64,000 nt of DNA from assembly GCF_028657195.3 (NCBI RefSeq), contig NZ_JANCPR020000024.1, positions 1 to 64,000 of the forward strand, written 5' to 3'. This document shows, piece by piece, positions 22,901 through 30,931 of the stretch. Under the pieces are notes generated by a model. It was not told the DNA's origin and searched no databases. It worked only from the letters and a program-made list of their open reading frames with translations. The position numbers were made by a program, and so were the translations under genes. Source of the stretch: Streptomyces iconiensis. GTDB lineage: Bacteria > Actinomycetota > Actinomycetes > Streptomycetales > Streptomycetaceae. The first letter of the stretch is position 1; every line of letters starts with the position of its first letter.

Positions 22901-24534
22901 GCCGCACGGACACCGCCACGGGCCGAGCAAGAGACCAGGAGCCCTTACCCCGTAAGGCCCGTAAGGCCCGTAAGGCCCGTAAGGCGGCCGGGGCTTCCCG
23001 CGCGGCCACCCTCGCACTGGCCCGCGCCGAGGGGCTTCGCCTGCCCCGCCACCCCGCATTCCTCGCCGCGCTCGCGCTGTACCTCGCCCAGTGGGGATAC
23101 GCGGCCTTCGGAGCCGCGGGAGCCGACCGCTACCCGGTACTGCACGACGAGGACCGCTACACCCAGATCCCGCTCCTCCTGCTCGCGGCCGGCACGCTCG
23201 TCGCCGCCAACCTGGCTGCGCTGCGCGGCAACCGGCACGGCGCCGACCGACTCTACGACGTGCTGGTGCTCGCGCCCTGGCGGCGCACGCTCGCCCTCCT
23301 CCTCGCGACCACCACAGGCGCCGCCGTCGCCGTACTCCTCACCGCGGCCCGGATCGCCTACCTGGCCTCCCGTCCCGGCGCCGTCTCCGCGCCCTCGGTC
23401 GCTGAACTCGCCACGGGGCCTGCCCTGGTGCTGCTGGCCGGCGTCCTCGGCGTCCTGCTCGCCCGGCTGACCCGCTCGATGGCCGCCGCCCCACTCACCC
23501 TCGCGGCGCTCGGCGTGCTGACGGTCGCCGGGGCGCTGCGGCCGACGAGCGGCTGGCGCTGGCTCGGACTCGTCGCCGTCGAGGACGAGTTCGTCCCGCC
23601 GATGCCCAGCGCGCTGCTGGACCGGCCGGCGACCGCACACCTCGGCTACGTGCTCGCGCTGGTCGTACTCGCCTCCTGCTGGGCCCTGTCGCGCGGCGCC
23701 GCACCCCGCCGCGCCGTCTCCGTGGCCCTCGCCCTGGGGCTGGCAGCCGCGCTGACCTCCGGCGTCGTACAGGTCCGGAGCCCAGGACAGGACACGCTCG
23801 CCGCCCGGGAACGGGCCGAACGCGAACCCGCGACACAGCAGCGCTGCGAGCACCGCGACACGGTCACCTACTGCGCCTTCCCGGAGTTCATGCCCCGGGT
23901 CGGCGAATGGGAGACAGCGGTACGCGGTGTGCTGCGGCGGCTGCCCGCCTCCGCGCGCCGGGACGGTTACGCGGTGCGCCAGCACCTCTTCCACGACGAC
24001 ACCACCAACGGCGTCGGCACGTCCCCTCCACTCCGGACGTGGGCCCGTCAGGACCGTGCCGCCGGGACACCAGGTGCCGTTCCGGTCGGTACGGACTGGG
24101 GCACGGGCGGACTCGCGGGTGACAGGATGCTCGGCTTCGCCGCCCAGTTCGCCGTACACGCGCTGGCCGGTCGGACGGCGGGCCACGCGCCGGGTGTTCA
24201 CGCGGCGCCCCGGTGCGGCGGTCGCGCCGTGGCTGCCATGTGGCTCGCGGCCCAGGCCACGCCCGAGCTGACAGAGGCATACCGCTCCCTGCGCGAACGC
24301 GCCTACGGCGGCCTGACCGTGAGCACGTTCGACGGCGCGGGCGGCGTCTCCGTCAGCGGGCCAGGGGCCGATGTGGTCTCGGCGCTCCTGGACCGGCCGC
24401 AAGAGCGGACCGCCGCGCACGTACGCGAGGTGTGGGCGGAACTGACCGCCCGGGACACCACCACGGCGCGGGCGGCCGAACTGCTGGACGTGCCCGTTCC
24501 CGACGGGGCCGACGAGAAGGCAGCCGGGTGCTGA
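22897..24534 (+). CDS. ABC-2-type membrane protein with large extracytoplasmic domain, TTA codon
   Basis: A 545-residue protein: a basic repetitive N-terminus (RKARKARKARKA, 22-33), about six hydrophobic segments to residue 300, then a soluble domain of about 240 residues containing a likely disulfide pair (QRCEHRDTVTYCAF). Membrane topology and operon position suggest the permease for the upstream ATPase. The soluble domain shows no family I recognise. Codon 17 (22945-22947) is TTA, the second TTA in this operon. The basic repeat comes from four copies of the nonamer CGTAAGGCC. The end overlaps the next gene by 7 bases. Confidence 0.7.
   Translation: MSRTDTATGRARDQEPLPRKARKARKARKAAGASRAATLALARAEGLRLPRHPAFLAALALYLAQWGYAAFGAAGADRYPVLHDEDRYTQIPLLLLAAGTLVAANLAALRGNRHGADRLYDVLVLAPWRRTLALLLATTTGAAVAVLLTAARIAYLASRPGAVSAPSVAELATGPALVLLAGVLGVLLARLTRSMAAAPLTLAALGVLTVAGALRPTSGWRWLGLVAVEDEFVPPMPSALLDRPATAHLGYVLALVVLASCWALSRGAAPRRAVSVALALGLAAALTSGVVQVRSPGQDTLAARERAEREPATQQRCEHRDTVTYCAFPEFMPRVGEWETAVRGVLRRLPASARRDGYAVRQHLFHDDTTNGVGTSPPLRTWARQDRAAGTPGAVPVGTDWGTGGLAGDRMLGFAAQFAVHALAGRTAGHAPGVHAAPRCGGRAVAAMWLAAQATPELTEAYRSLRERAYGGLTVSTFDGAGGVSVSGPGADVVSALLDRPQERTAAHVREVWAELTARDTTTARAAELLDVPVPDGADEKAAGC
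22951..22986. repeat. nonamer tandem repeat (x4)
   Basis: CGTAAGGCC repeated four times in frame, coding for the tripeptide Arg-Lys-Ala. It gives a strongly basic segment just before the first membrane helix. Confidence 0.9.
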
Positions 24535-25211
24535 GCCGGACCGTGGCGCCGGGTGCCCCGCCGTCCCGCTGGCTACTCGCGACGGCGCTGCTGCGCCCCG
24601 AACTGCGCGCCGCCCGCCTGTGGCCGCTGCTGTACGCGGGCACGGCCGGGCTGTTGCTCTGCGCGGGCCCCGCGGTGTCCGGCGCCGAAGTGCGCCCGCC
24701 CGCCGCCGTCCTGCTGGCCCGGCTCGCCTCCGTCCTGTGCGCCGTGGGCCTGGCCATGGCGACGGACGATCCGGCCGCCCGGAGCACCCGCGCGGTGCCG
24801 GTTCCGCGCTGGTTGCCGCGCGGTGTCCGGGTGCTGGGGGTGGGCGCGATCGCCGCTGCCTTCTGGGGGGTCTCCCTGGCGTGTCTCGTCCAGGGAGTGG
24901 AGGGAGCCGCCCGTGCCGCGGTTCCGGTGGGCGGCCTCGCGGTCGAGGCCGCCGCGCTGGCGTGCCTGGCGCTCACGCTCGGACTGCTCGGCATGCGCGT
25001 GACGCAGGACGCCACCGGAAGCCTCGTCGCCGCGCCCGGAGTCGTACTGCTCACCCTGACACTGGTGTTCCTGCCCCCCGACGTTGGCCTCTTCCTGGAC
25101 CCCGGAAGCCCCGACTGGGCAGCGTCCAGGTGGCGCTGGGCCACACTGCTGTCCCTCACCTGCGCCTGCGCCCCCGCCCTGCTCCGCGACCAGTACCGCT
25201 CGCGTCACTGA
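24528..25211 (+). CDS. ABC transporter membrane subunit, last gene of the ECF operon
   Basis: A 227-residue integral membrane protein with about six hydrophobic segments (WPLLYAGTAGLLLCAGPAV, LGVGAIAAAFWGVSLACLVQ, LVAAPGVVLLTLTLVFLPP) and no soluble domain. GTG 24528 lies inside the end of the preceding gene, a 7-base overlap. By position it is a second permease-like subunit of the transporter. No close family can be named from sequence. Confidence 0.65.
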   Translation: MLSRTVAPGAPPSRWLLATALLRPELRAARLWPLLYAGTAGLLLCAGPAVSGAEVRPPAAVLLARLASVLCAVGLAMATDDPAARSTRAVPVPRWLPRGVRVLGVGAIAAAFWGVSLACLVQGVEGAARAAVPVGGLAVEAAALACLALTLGLLGMRVTQDATGSLVAAPGVVLLTLTLVFLPPDVGLFLDPGSPDWAASRWRWATLLSLTCACAPALLRDQYRSRH

Positions 25212-25248
25212 CCGGGCGCCCCCTGGCCGCCCCCGGGCAGAGGCGACC

Positions 25249-25710
25249 TCAGCCCGCCTTCAGCTCGACCCAGACCGCCTTGCCCCGGCAGTCACGGGTG
25301 AAGTCGTGGACGCCCCAGCGGTACGCGAGACACCCGACGAGGAACAGGCCGCGCCCGCGTGTGCGGTACGGGTCCGTCGTGTCCGGCGCGGAGGGGTGCG
25401 CGGGGCAGGCGTCCCAGACGCTGATACGGAGCGTTCCGGCGGCGGTGTCCCAGCGGAGGCGGAGGAAGATCTCGCTGTCGGCGTAGCGGTAGGAGTTCGT
25501 CACCAGTTCGCTGGTGACGAGTTCGGCGGTGCCGGTGAGCGGGACGAGTTCGTGTTCGTGAAGCACCGTGCGGACCGTCGACCGTGCGATGCCCGGCGCC
25601 TGGGCGCTGTGGAAGAGCTGGAGGCTGTAGCGCCAGTTGGCGGGAGGGCCGGGTGGTTCGGGGGAGCCCGAGGTGTCTGTGAGAGGCAGGCTGGTGGCGT
25701 GTGTGGGCAT
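25249..25710 (-). CDS. HATPase-fold regulatory protein (RsbW/SpoIIAB-like)
   Basis: A 153-residue single-domain GHKL ATP-binding protein. The N-box is TSELVTNSYRYADS (about 66-79) and the G-box is RGRGLFLVGCLAYRWGV near the C-terminus. Streptomyces encodes dozens of these small proteins; some are anti-sigma factors or kinases acting on anti-sigma antagonists. No dimerisation helix or sigma factor is adjacent on this strand. It is divergent from an XRE regulator/DUF397 pair, a frequent association in Streptomyces. Its target is unknown. Confidence 0.82.
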   Translation of the reverse strand: MPTHATSLPLTDTSGSPEPPGPPANWRYSLQLFHSAQAPGIARSTVRTVLHEHELVPLTGTAELVTSELVTNSYRYADSEIFLRLRWDTAAGTLRISVWDACPAHPSAPDTTDPYRTRGRGLFLVGCLAYRWGVHDFTRDCRGKAVWVELKAG

Positions 25711-25892
25711 AAGGACGGCTCCTATCGCTGGCGCGCCGGGTCAGCACGGCGTGGGCGCACAACGACCCGCGCACTCTGGGTAGTTGACGCGTGACCTACG
25801 GTAGGGCATTCCGGTGCATGCTTGTGCCTCAATGGAGGGAAAAGCTTGCGCCTGGGTAAATTGCCCGTCGGATGCCAAGGAGGACCTGCCGT

Positions 25893-26744
25893 ATGCCACC
25901 ACGGAGCACGCCCACTGCCAGGCAGCAACGCTTGGGGCAGGAGCTTCGCAAGTTGCGCGAACAGTCAGGCATGACCGCGCTGCAAGCAGGTGCCCTGTTG
26001 GGGGTGGACCAGGCGCGGATGAGCAACATCGAGTCGGGACGTGCGGGTATCAGCGCCACGCGCGTGCGTACGCTGGCTTGCAACTACGATTGCTCGGACA
26101 ACGAGTTGACCGAGGCGCTGGCCTCGATGGCGGAAGGACGCTCCCGCAACTGGTGGGACGAGTACCGCGGTGTGCTGCCGCCCGGGTTGTTGGACCTGGC
26201 GGAGTTGGAGCACCACTCGACGGAGATGCGGACCGCTCAGACCGCGACGCTGCCCGGCCTGCTCCAGACCACCGAACACGCCCGGATCGTGTTCGGGCAG
26301 GCGATCCCGCCGTTGCCCCCGCACGAGGTCGAGCACAGGACATCCTGGCGCATCAAACGGCAAGCGGTGCTCTACAGGGAGGACGCGGCGCCCTATACCG
26401 CGCTCATCCACGAGGCGGCCCTCCGCATGCGGTTCGGTGGTCGGGCCGTGACGAGGAGGCAGCTCGCACACATCGTCGAGATGGCGGGGCGGGACAACGT
26501 CACGGTGCGGGCGATTCCTTTCGAGGCCGGGGAGTTTCCGGGAGCCGGGCAGACGATCTTCTACGCGTACGGCGCGACCCCACGGTTGGACACCGTGCAA
26601 CTGGACCAGGCACACGGCACCGTTCTCCTCGACATGGAGGCACAGTTGGTCAAGTACCGCAGGCTCTGGGGCCGTTTGGAAGAACTGAGTCTCGGTGCTG
26701 AGGAGACCAGAGAATTCATCAATGGCATCGCTGGCGAACTCTGA
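25893..26744 (+). CDS. XRE-family regulator with DUF5753 domain
   Basis: A 283-residue DNA-binding protein. An N-terminal helix-turn-helix (about 12-70: ELRKLREQSGMTALQAGALL, then QARMSNIESGRAGISATRVR) is followed by the DUF5753 domain, beginning near WDEYRGVLPPGLLDLAELEH. Such proteins pair with DUF397 proteins in Streptomyces (the BldB/WhiJ-like systems) and influence development and antibiotic production. The second ATG (25893) is chosen because AAGGAGG lies nine bases upstream; the first ATG at 25872 overlaps that site. The DUF397 partner follows after 13 bases. Confidence 0.9.
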   Translation: MPPRSTPTARQQRLGQELRKLREQSGMTALQAGALLGVDQARMSNIESGRAGISATRVRTLACNYDCSDNELTEALASMAEGRSRNWWDEYRGVLPPGLLDLAELEHHSTEMRTAQTATLPGLLQTTEHARIVFGQAIPPLPPHEVEHRTSWRIKRQAVLYREDAAPYTALIHEAALRMRFGGRAVTRRQLAHIVEMAGRDNVTVRAIPFEAGEFPGAGQTIFYAYGATPRLDTVQLDQAHGTVLLDMEAQLVKYRRLWGRLEELSLGAEETREFINGIAGEL

Positions 26745-26757
26745 AGGGAAGTCTCCC

Positions 26758-26979
26758 GTGCGCACAGCCCTCAACTGGCAGAAGTCCTCCTTCTGCGCCG
26801 AAGGCAACAACTGCCTGGAAGTCACCGCTCCCAGCCCTCATCTCGCGGGCCCTCACCTCGCGATACGTCTCCGCGAATCCGCCGCCCCCGGCGTCGTCCT
26901 CACCACCACGCCTGCCCGCCTCGCCGCGCTCCTGCGGGTGGCGAAGGCAGGGGCGTGGGGGAGCGGGGCGGACGCCTGA
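26758..26979 (+). CDS. DUF397 protein
   Basis: A 73-residue protein with the DUF397 signature: ALNWQKSSFCAEGNNCLEV at the N-terminus (W-x-KSS-x-S/C then C-V/L-E-V) and IRLRESAAPG later. DUF397 proteins act with the adjacent XRE/DUF5753 regulator, probably as antagonists. GTG 26758 has GAAGGGAAG six bases upstream; an in-frame ATG at 26722 would overlap the regulator and lacks a ribosome site. Confidence 0.88.
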   Translation: MRTALNWQKSSFCAEGNNCLEVTAPSPHLAGPHLAIRLRESAAPGVVLTTTPARLAALLRVAKAGAWGSGADA

Positions 26980-27077
26980 GGGAGGGGCGCCGTGCCCGTG
27001 CCCCCCTCGCCGGTGCCCCGTGCCCGTACCCCGGAAGCCGGAGCCGCGAGGCGCCCGCAGCACGCGACCGTGTCCCG

Positions 27078-27989
27078 TCAGTCGGGGCGGGTGAAGCGGT
27101 GGGCCGCTGCTGTGAGGGTGGTGGTGGCGGCGACCAGCAGGGTGGCGAGTTCCGCTGCGGCGGGGGGCTTCCAGTCGCCCCAGCGGACTCCGCCCCGTGC
27201 GGGAGCGCCGCCGAAGGTGTGGAGGGCGTGGTGGAGGAGGTCGACGGCGTAGGCGAGGGGGTTGGCCGCGGCGAGCGTGCCGAGCCAGTCGGGCATCGCG
27301 GAGAGGGGGAAGAAGCCGCCGGAGAGGAAGACCAGGGGCAGCATGGTCAGGGCGAGAAGCGTGTTGAAGGACTCCGCGTTGGTCATGGTGACCGCGAGCA
27401 GCGTGGTGAGCGCGGTGAGGGTGAAGGCCGTCACGGTGAGCACCGTGAGCATCGACGCCATCAGGAACGGGTCGTAGGCGATTCCCACCGTTCCCGCCAG
27501 AGCCAGCAGGACGAGGCCCTGAACGGTGGCGACCGTGGTGCCGCCCAGGCACATGGCCGCCAGCAGGGTGGAGCGGCGGGCCGGTGCCATCAGCGTCTCG
27601 CGCAGGAATCCGCTCGTGCGGTCCTCGATGAGCCGCATCCCGACGCCGATGGCAGGGGTCTGGATGGTCATGATCAGGATGCCGGGGAAAAGATAGGCGC
27701 TGTAGTCGCCTCCGACGGCCCTGGACGGGATGAGCGCCCCCAGCCCGCCGCCGAACGCGAACAGGAACACCAGCGGGTGGAGCATCATCAAGAAGGCGTG
27801 CGTAGGCCGGCTGAGTACGCGCAGCAGATCGCGGTGGACGACGGCCAGAACCGTGCGGCTCTCCCGGTGCAGCGCGGTGAGGCGCGGTGCGGCGGGGGCG
27901 TCGGGCACCCCGCCCGCGTGAGGTGCGCCTGGGCGCGTTGTGGTGGCGTGCGGAGTGGTGGGGTGCGATGCGGGCCCGTTGTGGCTCAT
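27078..27989 (-). CDS. ABC-2 permease, DrrB-like, downstream of lasso cluster 1
   Basis: A 303-residue ABC-2 family membrane protein with six hydrophobic segments, a cytoplasmic loop RLIEDRTSGFLRETLMAPARR characteristic of drug-exporting permeases, and a long N-terminal tail (1-45). The start ATG overlaps by four bases the stop of a start-less frame at 27986-28228, which itself follows the lasso B1 gene. It is therefore likely the last gene of lasso cluster 1 and may export the peptide. No ATPase gene is adjacent, so either one is missing or it acts with an ATPase encoded elsewhere. Confidence 0.82.
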   Translation of the reverse strand: MSHNGPASHPTTPHATTTRPGAPHAGGVPDAPAAPRLTALHRESRTVLAVVHRDLLRVLSRPTHAFLMMLHPLVFLFAFGGGLGALIPSRAVGGDYSAYLFPGILIMTIQTPAIGVGMRLIEDRTSGFLRETLMAPARRSTLLAAMCLGGTTVATVQGLVLLALAGTVGIAYDPFLMASMLTVLTVTAFTLTALTTLLAVTMTNAESFNTLLALTMLPLVFLSGGFFPLSAMPDWLGTLAAANPLAYAVDLLHHALHTFGGAPARGGVRWGDWKPPAAAELATLLVAATTTLTAAAHRFTRPD

Positions 27990-28228
27990 GGATTGTCCTG
28001 AGTGTCGGTGGCGTTCAGGAGTGTCGGGATGGCGCTCGTGGTGTGGCCGCCGGGCTGGAAGTCGTCCCCGTTCGGGCCGGGAAGGTGGACGGTGAGCGGG
28101 CTGCGGTCGGTGGTGGTTCCCGTTTCGTCCGCGGGCTGCGGCGGGCTGCGGCGGGCTGCGGCGGTTGTGGGCCCGCGAGGGCGCGAAGCGCGCCAGTAGG
28201 CGTGAAGTGGTGCGGCCGGTGCGGCCGT
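27986..28228 (-). pseudogene. start-less reading frame where lasso B2 should lie
   Basis: Directly after the B1 stop codon, in the same phase, 80 sense codons run without any ATG, GTG or TTG to a TGA that overlaps the permease ATG (ATGA). Codon third positions are mostly G/C. The last part reads SPLTVHLPGPNGDDF, then HTTSAIPTLLNATDTQDNP. None of it resembles the B2 transglutaminase-like peptidase or an ABC ATPase. The upstream part contains three copies of GGGCTGCGGC (28131-28163 area) and a GGCGCG/CGCGCC hairpin at 28180-28194. I interpret it as the 3' remnant of a deleted gene; a non-coding spacer is the alternative. Confidence 0.45.
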
Positions 28229-28507
28229 TCAGTGGCGTGTGAGGGCTCCCGCTTCCGTGAGGGTGGCGATGAGTGCGGCGACGTCGCCTCGGGCCTGGTC
28301 GGCGCCCGCCGGGTACGCCTGTGCGAGTTGGTCGGCGGCGGTCTCCTCGTCGGCGCCGTTCTGCAGCGCCCGTACGACCACCAGGGCGGTGGCGTTCAAC
28401 TGCCAGTACTTCCCGGAGCGTTGGTTGAGCAGTACGGCCGTGCCCTCGCCCGTTTCGGTGAGCGTGATGTGCGGGTGCAGGCCCAGGCGCCCTTCGCCTG
28501 CCGTCAT
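28229..28507 (-). CDS. lasso peptide RRE protein (B1, PqqD-like), cluster 1
   Basis: A 92-residue PqqD-fold protein that should bind the leader of the precursor peptide and deliver it to the processing enzymes. AVLLNQRSGKYWQLNATALVVVRAL (22-48) is the RRE strand-helix signature, nearly identical in pattern to the B1 of cluster 2 (VVLDQRNGRYWQLNATG). The ATG (28507) overlaps the cyclase stop by four bases. The protein is the usual length, so its own coding seems intact, but the expected following B2 gene is absent. Confidence 0.9.
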   Translation of the reverse strand: MTAGEGRLGLHPHITLTETGEGTAVLLNQRSGKYWQLNATALVVVRALQNGADEETAADQLAQAYPAGADQARGDVAALIATLTEAGALTRH

Positions 28508-30555
28508 CGGCCCGTCTCCTTTCCCTCCGGTTCTCCCGGTCTCGTCCTCTGACCCGTCACCGTTCCTCGGTCTGCGGCTGTTTCCTGGTCTGCGGCTGTT
28601 CCTTGGTCTGCGGCTGCCCTCCGGTCTGCGGCTGTCCCCTGGCCGGCCGCTGTTCCTTGGCCTGTCGCCGTCCTCTGGCCTGTCACCGTCACCCGGCCCG
28701 GGGACGGGGCCGGTGTGCCGTGGGTCCGGCCGGTGCTGGGCGGTTGGCCGGTCTCGACGGCGCGCAGCCACATCTCGCAGGCCAGCGTCGCGTCGAGGGG
28801 CGCCAGGGTGCGGGTGTCGGCGTGGGGGCGCAGCAGTGCCTGCCGGGCCGCAGCGGCGTCGATCAGTCCGTGCGCGGCCAGGCGCGAGCCGTCCAGCAGT
28901 TCCAGCACCTCCTCGCGGTGGCGGCGCATGCCCTGGTGGAAGTCGGCGCTGAATTCGCCCTTGGTCGTACGGTCCAGCAGCGGGCGCGGCACGATGCCGC
29001 GCATGGCCTCGGCCAGCAACGGCTTGTAGCGGCCGGGTGTGTTGCGTTCCTCGGGGCGCACGCTCAGGGCGGCGTACAGCACGTCGTCGTCCAGGAAGGG
29101 CGACGCCAGCCGTGTCCCCGCGGCGGCGCTGAGGCGTTCGGCCTGGGAGACCACGACCCCCGTCATACGGGCCAGCGTCAGGACCTCGTGCTGCTCACGC
29201 CACCCGGCCAGCGGTTCCACCCCTTCCTCCGCCGTCCTCTCCAGCAGGGCGCGCGCGGCGGCGACGGCCTCGGCCGTCGCCCATGGCGGCATCCGCAACG
29301 GCGCGCACCAGCCCGTCTCCAGCGTCCGCGTTCCGGGCTCAGGACCGGTCAGTTCCCGTGCCTGCGAGGCCAGTTCGGCGCCCGGTGTGCGGCGGTCGGT
29401 CAGCGCGCGCAGCGCCGCTCGCCACGAGGCGCGTGACATCGCCCGGTAGTCACGCGCCGTGCGCAGGGCCTCCCGTGGGCGCCGCCGGAAGAGGTCGTGC
29501 AGATGCGTGTGGCCACCGGGGCGGAACAACTCGTCGCCCCCGTGTCCTGCCAGGTGGAGCCGGGAGCCCTCGGCAGCCGCCGTACGGGCCGTATGTTCCA
29601 CGCGGGCCAGCGAGCGCACCCACCCGAAGGGTTCGCCCCGCCCCGTTGCCGTCCGTGGTTCCAGCCCGGCGAACATGGCGGGGCCCTGCCCGACGGGGTC
29701 CACCAGGTGGCGGGCCTTCGGCAGTTCGCCCGCCGCCAGCTGTGCGTACCGCGCGTCGTCATTGAGGCTGTCCGACTCCGCCCACCGGTAGGTCACCAAC
29801 TCGACGGGCGCCCTGGCGGCGAGGAACGCCAGCGAGGTGGAGTCCATCCCACCTGACAGGTCGGTGCTCACCGTCCCCCCGTCCGCCGTACGCGCCGCAA
29901 CGGCGCCCGACAGGGCCGTACGTACCTCTTCCGCTCCGTCGGCCAGGGACAGTTCGGGCTCGGGTACCGTCCAGCGCCGCCGCTCCTCGGCGCGTCCCGC
30001 CGGGCCCAGCGCCAGCCAGTGGTCGGCCGGTACGGGCAGTACTCCGCGCCAGGGCACGGACTCGTGCAGCGGAAAGGGCATGGCGAGGCCCGTCAGCCGG
30101 GCGGCCAGCCACTCCGGGTCCCACTCTCCACCGGTCAGCGCGGCCAGCACCTCGGCCCGGTCGGACGCCACCTCCGAGCCGTGCACCCGGGCGCGGAAGA
30201 GCCGCCGCACCGACGCCAGCGTGCCTTGTACCCGTACCCGGCCGCCGAGCGAGACCGCCAGGTGGTAGCAGCCGGGCATGCCCGCCGCGACGGACCCGGC
30301 CTCCTCCACCGACCGCACCCGATCCAGCGCCGCACGCAGGGAAGTGGTGGTGGCCGGACAGTCTCCGGCCACCACCACCCGCGCCTGTCCGGCCGCCGCC
30401 GACATCAGCGCGTGGTCCGGCCAGCAGCCCATCAGCCACGGGCGTCCCGAAGCGTGCTCGATCGCCCGCGCGGCGAGGGGGCGCAGGGCGCGCGCCGCAC
30501 CGGCGGCTGCCTCACCGTCAGCGAGAACGACGAACCACGATCCGTACGACTCCAC
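28504..30555 (-). CDS. lasso peptide cyclase (C, asparagine synthetase-like), cluster 1
   Basis: A 683-residue ATP-dependent macrolactam synthetase: it adenylates the side-chain carboxylate of the precursor and joins it to the core N-terminus. The N-terminal glutaminase-like half lacks the catalytic Cys2, as expected for lasso cyclases. SGGMDS at 234-239 is the ATP pyrophosphatase loop, and DRTTKGEFSADFHQGMRRH is the conserved C-terminal segment. GTG 30555 starts 12 bases after the precursor stop. Odd feature: after the normal end (DATLACEMWLRAVE, about residue 600) there is a tail of about 75 residues made of repeats such as ADQGTA and TGQRTA. The cluster 2 cyclase lacks it. Confidence 0.92.
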   Translation of the reverse strand: MESYGSWFVVLADGEAAAGAARALRPLAARAIEHASGRPWLMGCWPDHALMSAAAGQARVVVAGDCPATTTSLRAALDRVRSVEEAGSVAAGMPGCYHLAVSLGGRVRVQGTLASVRRLFRARVHGSEVASDRAEVLAALTGGEWDPEWLAARLTGLAMPFPLHESVPWRGVLPVPADHWLALGPAGRAEERRRWTVPEPELSLADGAEEVRTALSGAVAARTADGGTVSTDLSGGMDSTSLAFLAARAPVELVTYRWAESDSLNDDARYAQLAAGELPKARHLVDPVGQGPAMFAGLEPRTATGRGEPFGWVRSLARVEHTARTAAAEGSRLHLAGHGGDELFRPGGHTHLHDLFRRRPREALRTARDYRAMSRASWRAALRALTDRRTPGAELASQARELTGPEPGTRTLETGWCAPLRMPPWATAEAVAAARALLERTAEEGVEPLAGWREQHEVLTLARMTGVVVSQAERLSAAAGTRLASPFLDDDVLYAALSVRPEERNTPGRYKPLLAEAMRGIVPRPLLDRTTKGEFSADFHQGMRRHREEVLELLDGSRLAAHGLIDAAAARQALLRPHADTRTLAPLDATLACEMWLRAVETGQPPSTGRTHGTPAPSPGRVTVTGQRTATGQGTAAGQGTAADRRAAADQGTAADQETAADRGTVTGQRTRPGEPEGKETGR
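28555..28700. repeat. about 18-bp imperfect tandem repeats in the cyclase 3' end
   Basis: Units based on GTCTGCGGCTGTTCCTTG recur about six to eight times with variation (GTCTGCGGCTGCCCTCCG, GTCTGCGGCTGTCCCCTG). They code in frame for six-residue units rich in Ala, Asp, Gln, Gly and Thr at the end of the cyclase. Confidence 0.8.
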
Positions 30556-30566
30556 GCCCGTCCACC

Positions 30567-30689
30567 TCAGACCCGGTAGCAGGTGTACTGATCCGCCGGT
30601 GCGCCCCGGGAGGGGCCGAGGGTGACCTCCTCGAAGCCCCCGGACGCCACCACCGCCGGGGTCTCGTAGACCTCGGTCCGCTCTTCCAC
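30567..30689 (-). CDS. lasso peptide precursor (A), cluster 1: predicted 16-residue core
   Basis: A 40-residue precursor. GTG 30689 lies six bases after AGGAGGAG. The leader carries the recognition pattern YETPAVVASGGF (Y-x2-P-x-V-x3-G-x-F), and Thr23 is in the penultimate leader position required by lasso maturases. Cleavage after Leu24 releases GPSRGAPADQYTCYRV. Gly1 would bond to Asp9, giving a nine-residue ring and a seven-residue tail QYTCYRV with Tyr11, Tyr14 and Arg15 as candidate steric plugs. The single cysteine cannot make an intramolecular disulfide, so this is a class II peptide by prediction. The gene is directly followed by the cyclase. Confidence 0.88.
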   Translation of the reverse strand: MEERTEVYETPAVVASGGFEEVTLGPSRGAPADQYTCYRV

Positions 30690-30931
30690 AGGGCTCTCCT
30701 CCTGCACGGGGCAACGCCGCTTCCCGGCGCCACCGTCGCGTCTGGACTGCCCAACGGTCTGCCGGGGAGAAACTCTCAATTCGTGATATGCGGCAGCAAT
30801 CCACCCCGACCGGTGAGCCGGAATCGCCAGGGCGTTGAGCTGTTCGACGAACGTCCTCGGGCGTACGCCCGGCGCGGTTCGCCTCCTTGCCGCGAGCTGG
30901 GCTCTGCCGTGCTGCTTACGGTCGTCGGCCC

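Noticed and set aside
27990..28228. A divergent B2 peptidase in lasso cluster 1
   Set aside because: All three minus-strand frames were read. None has the Cys...AHAW(V/I)E signature, and the gap is shorter than a B2 gene.
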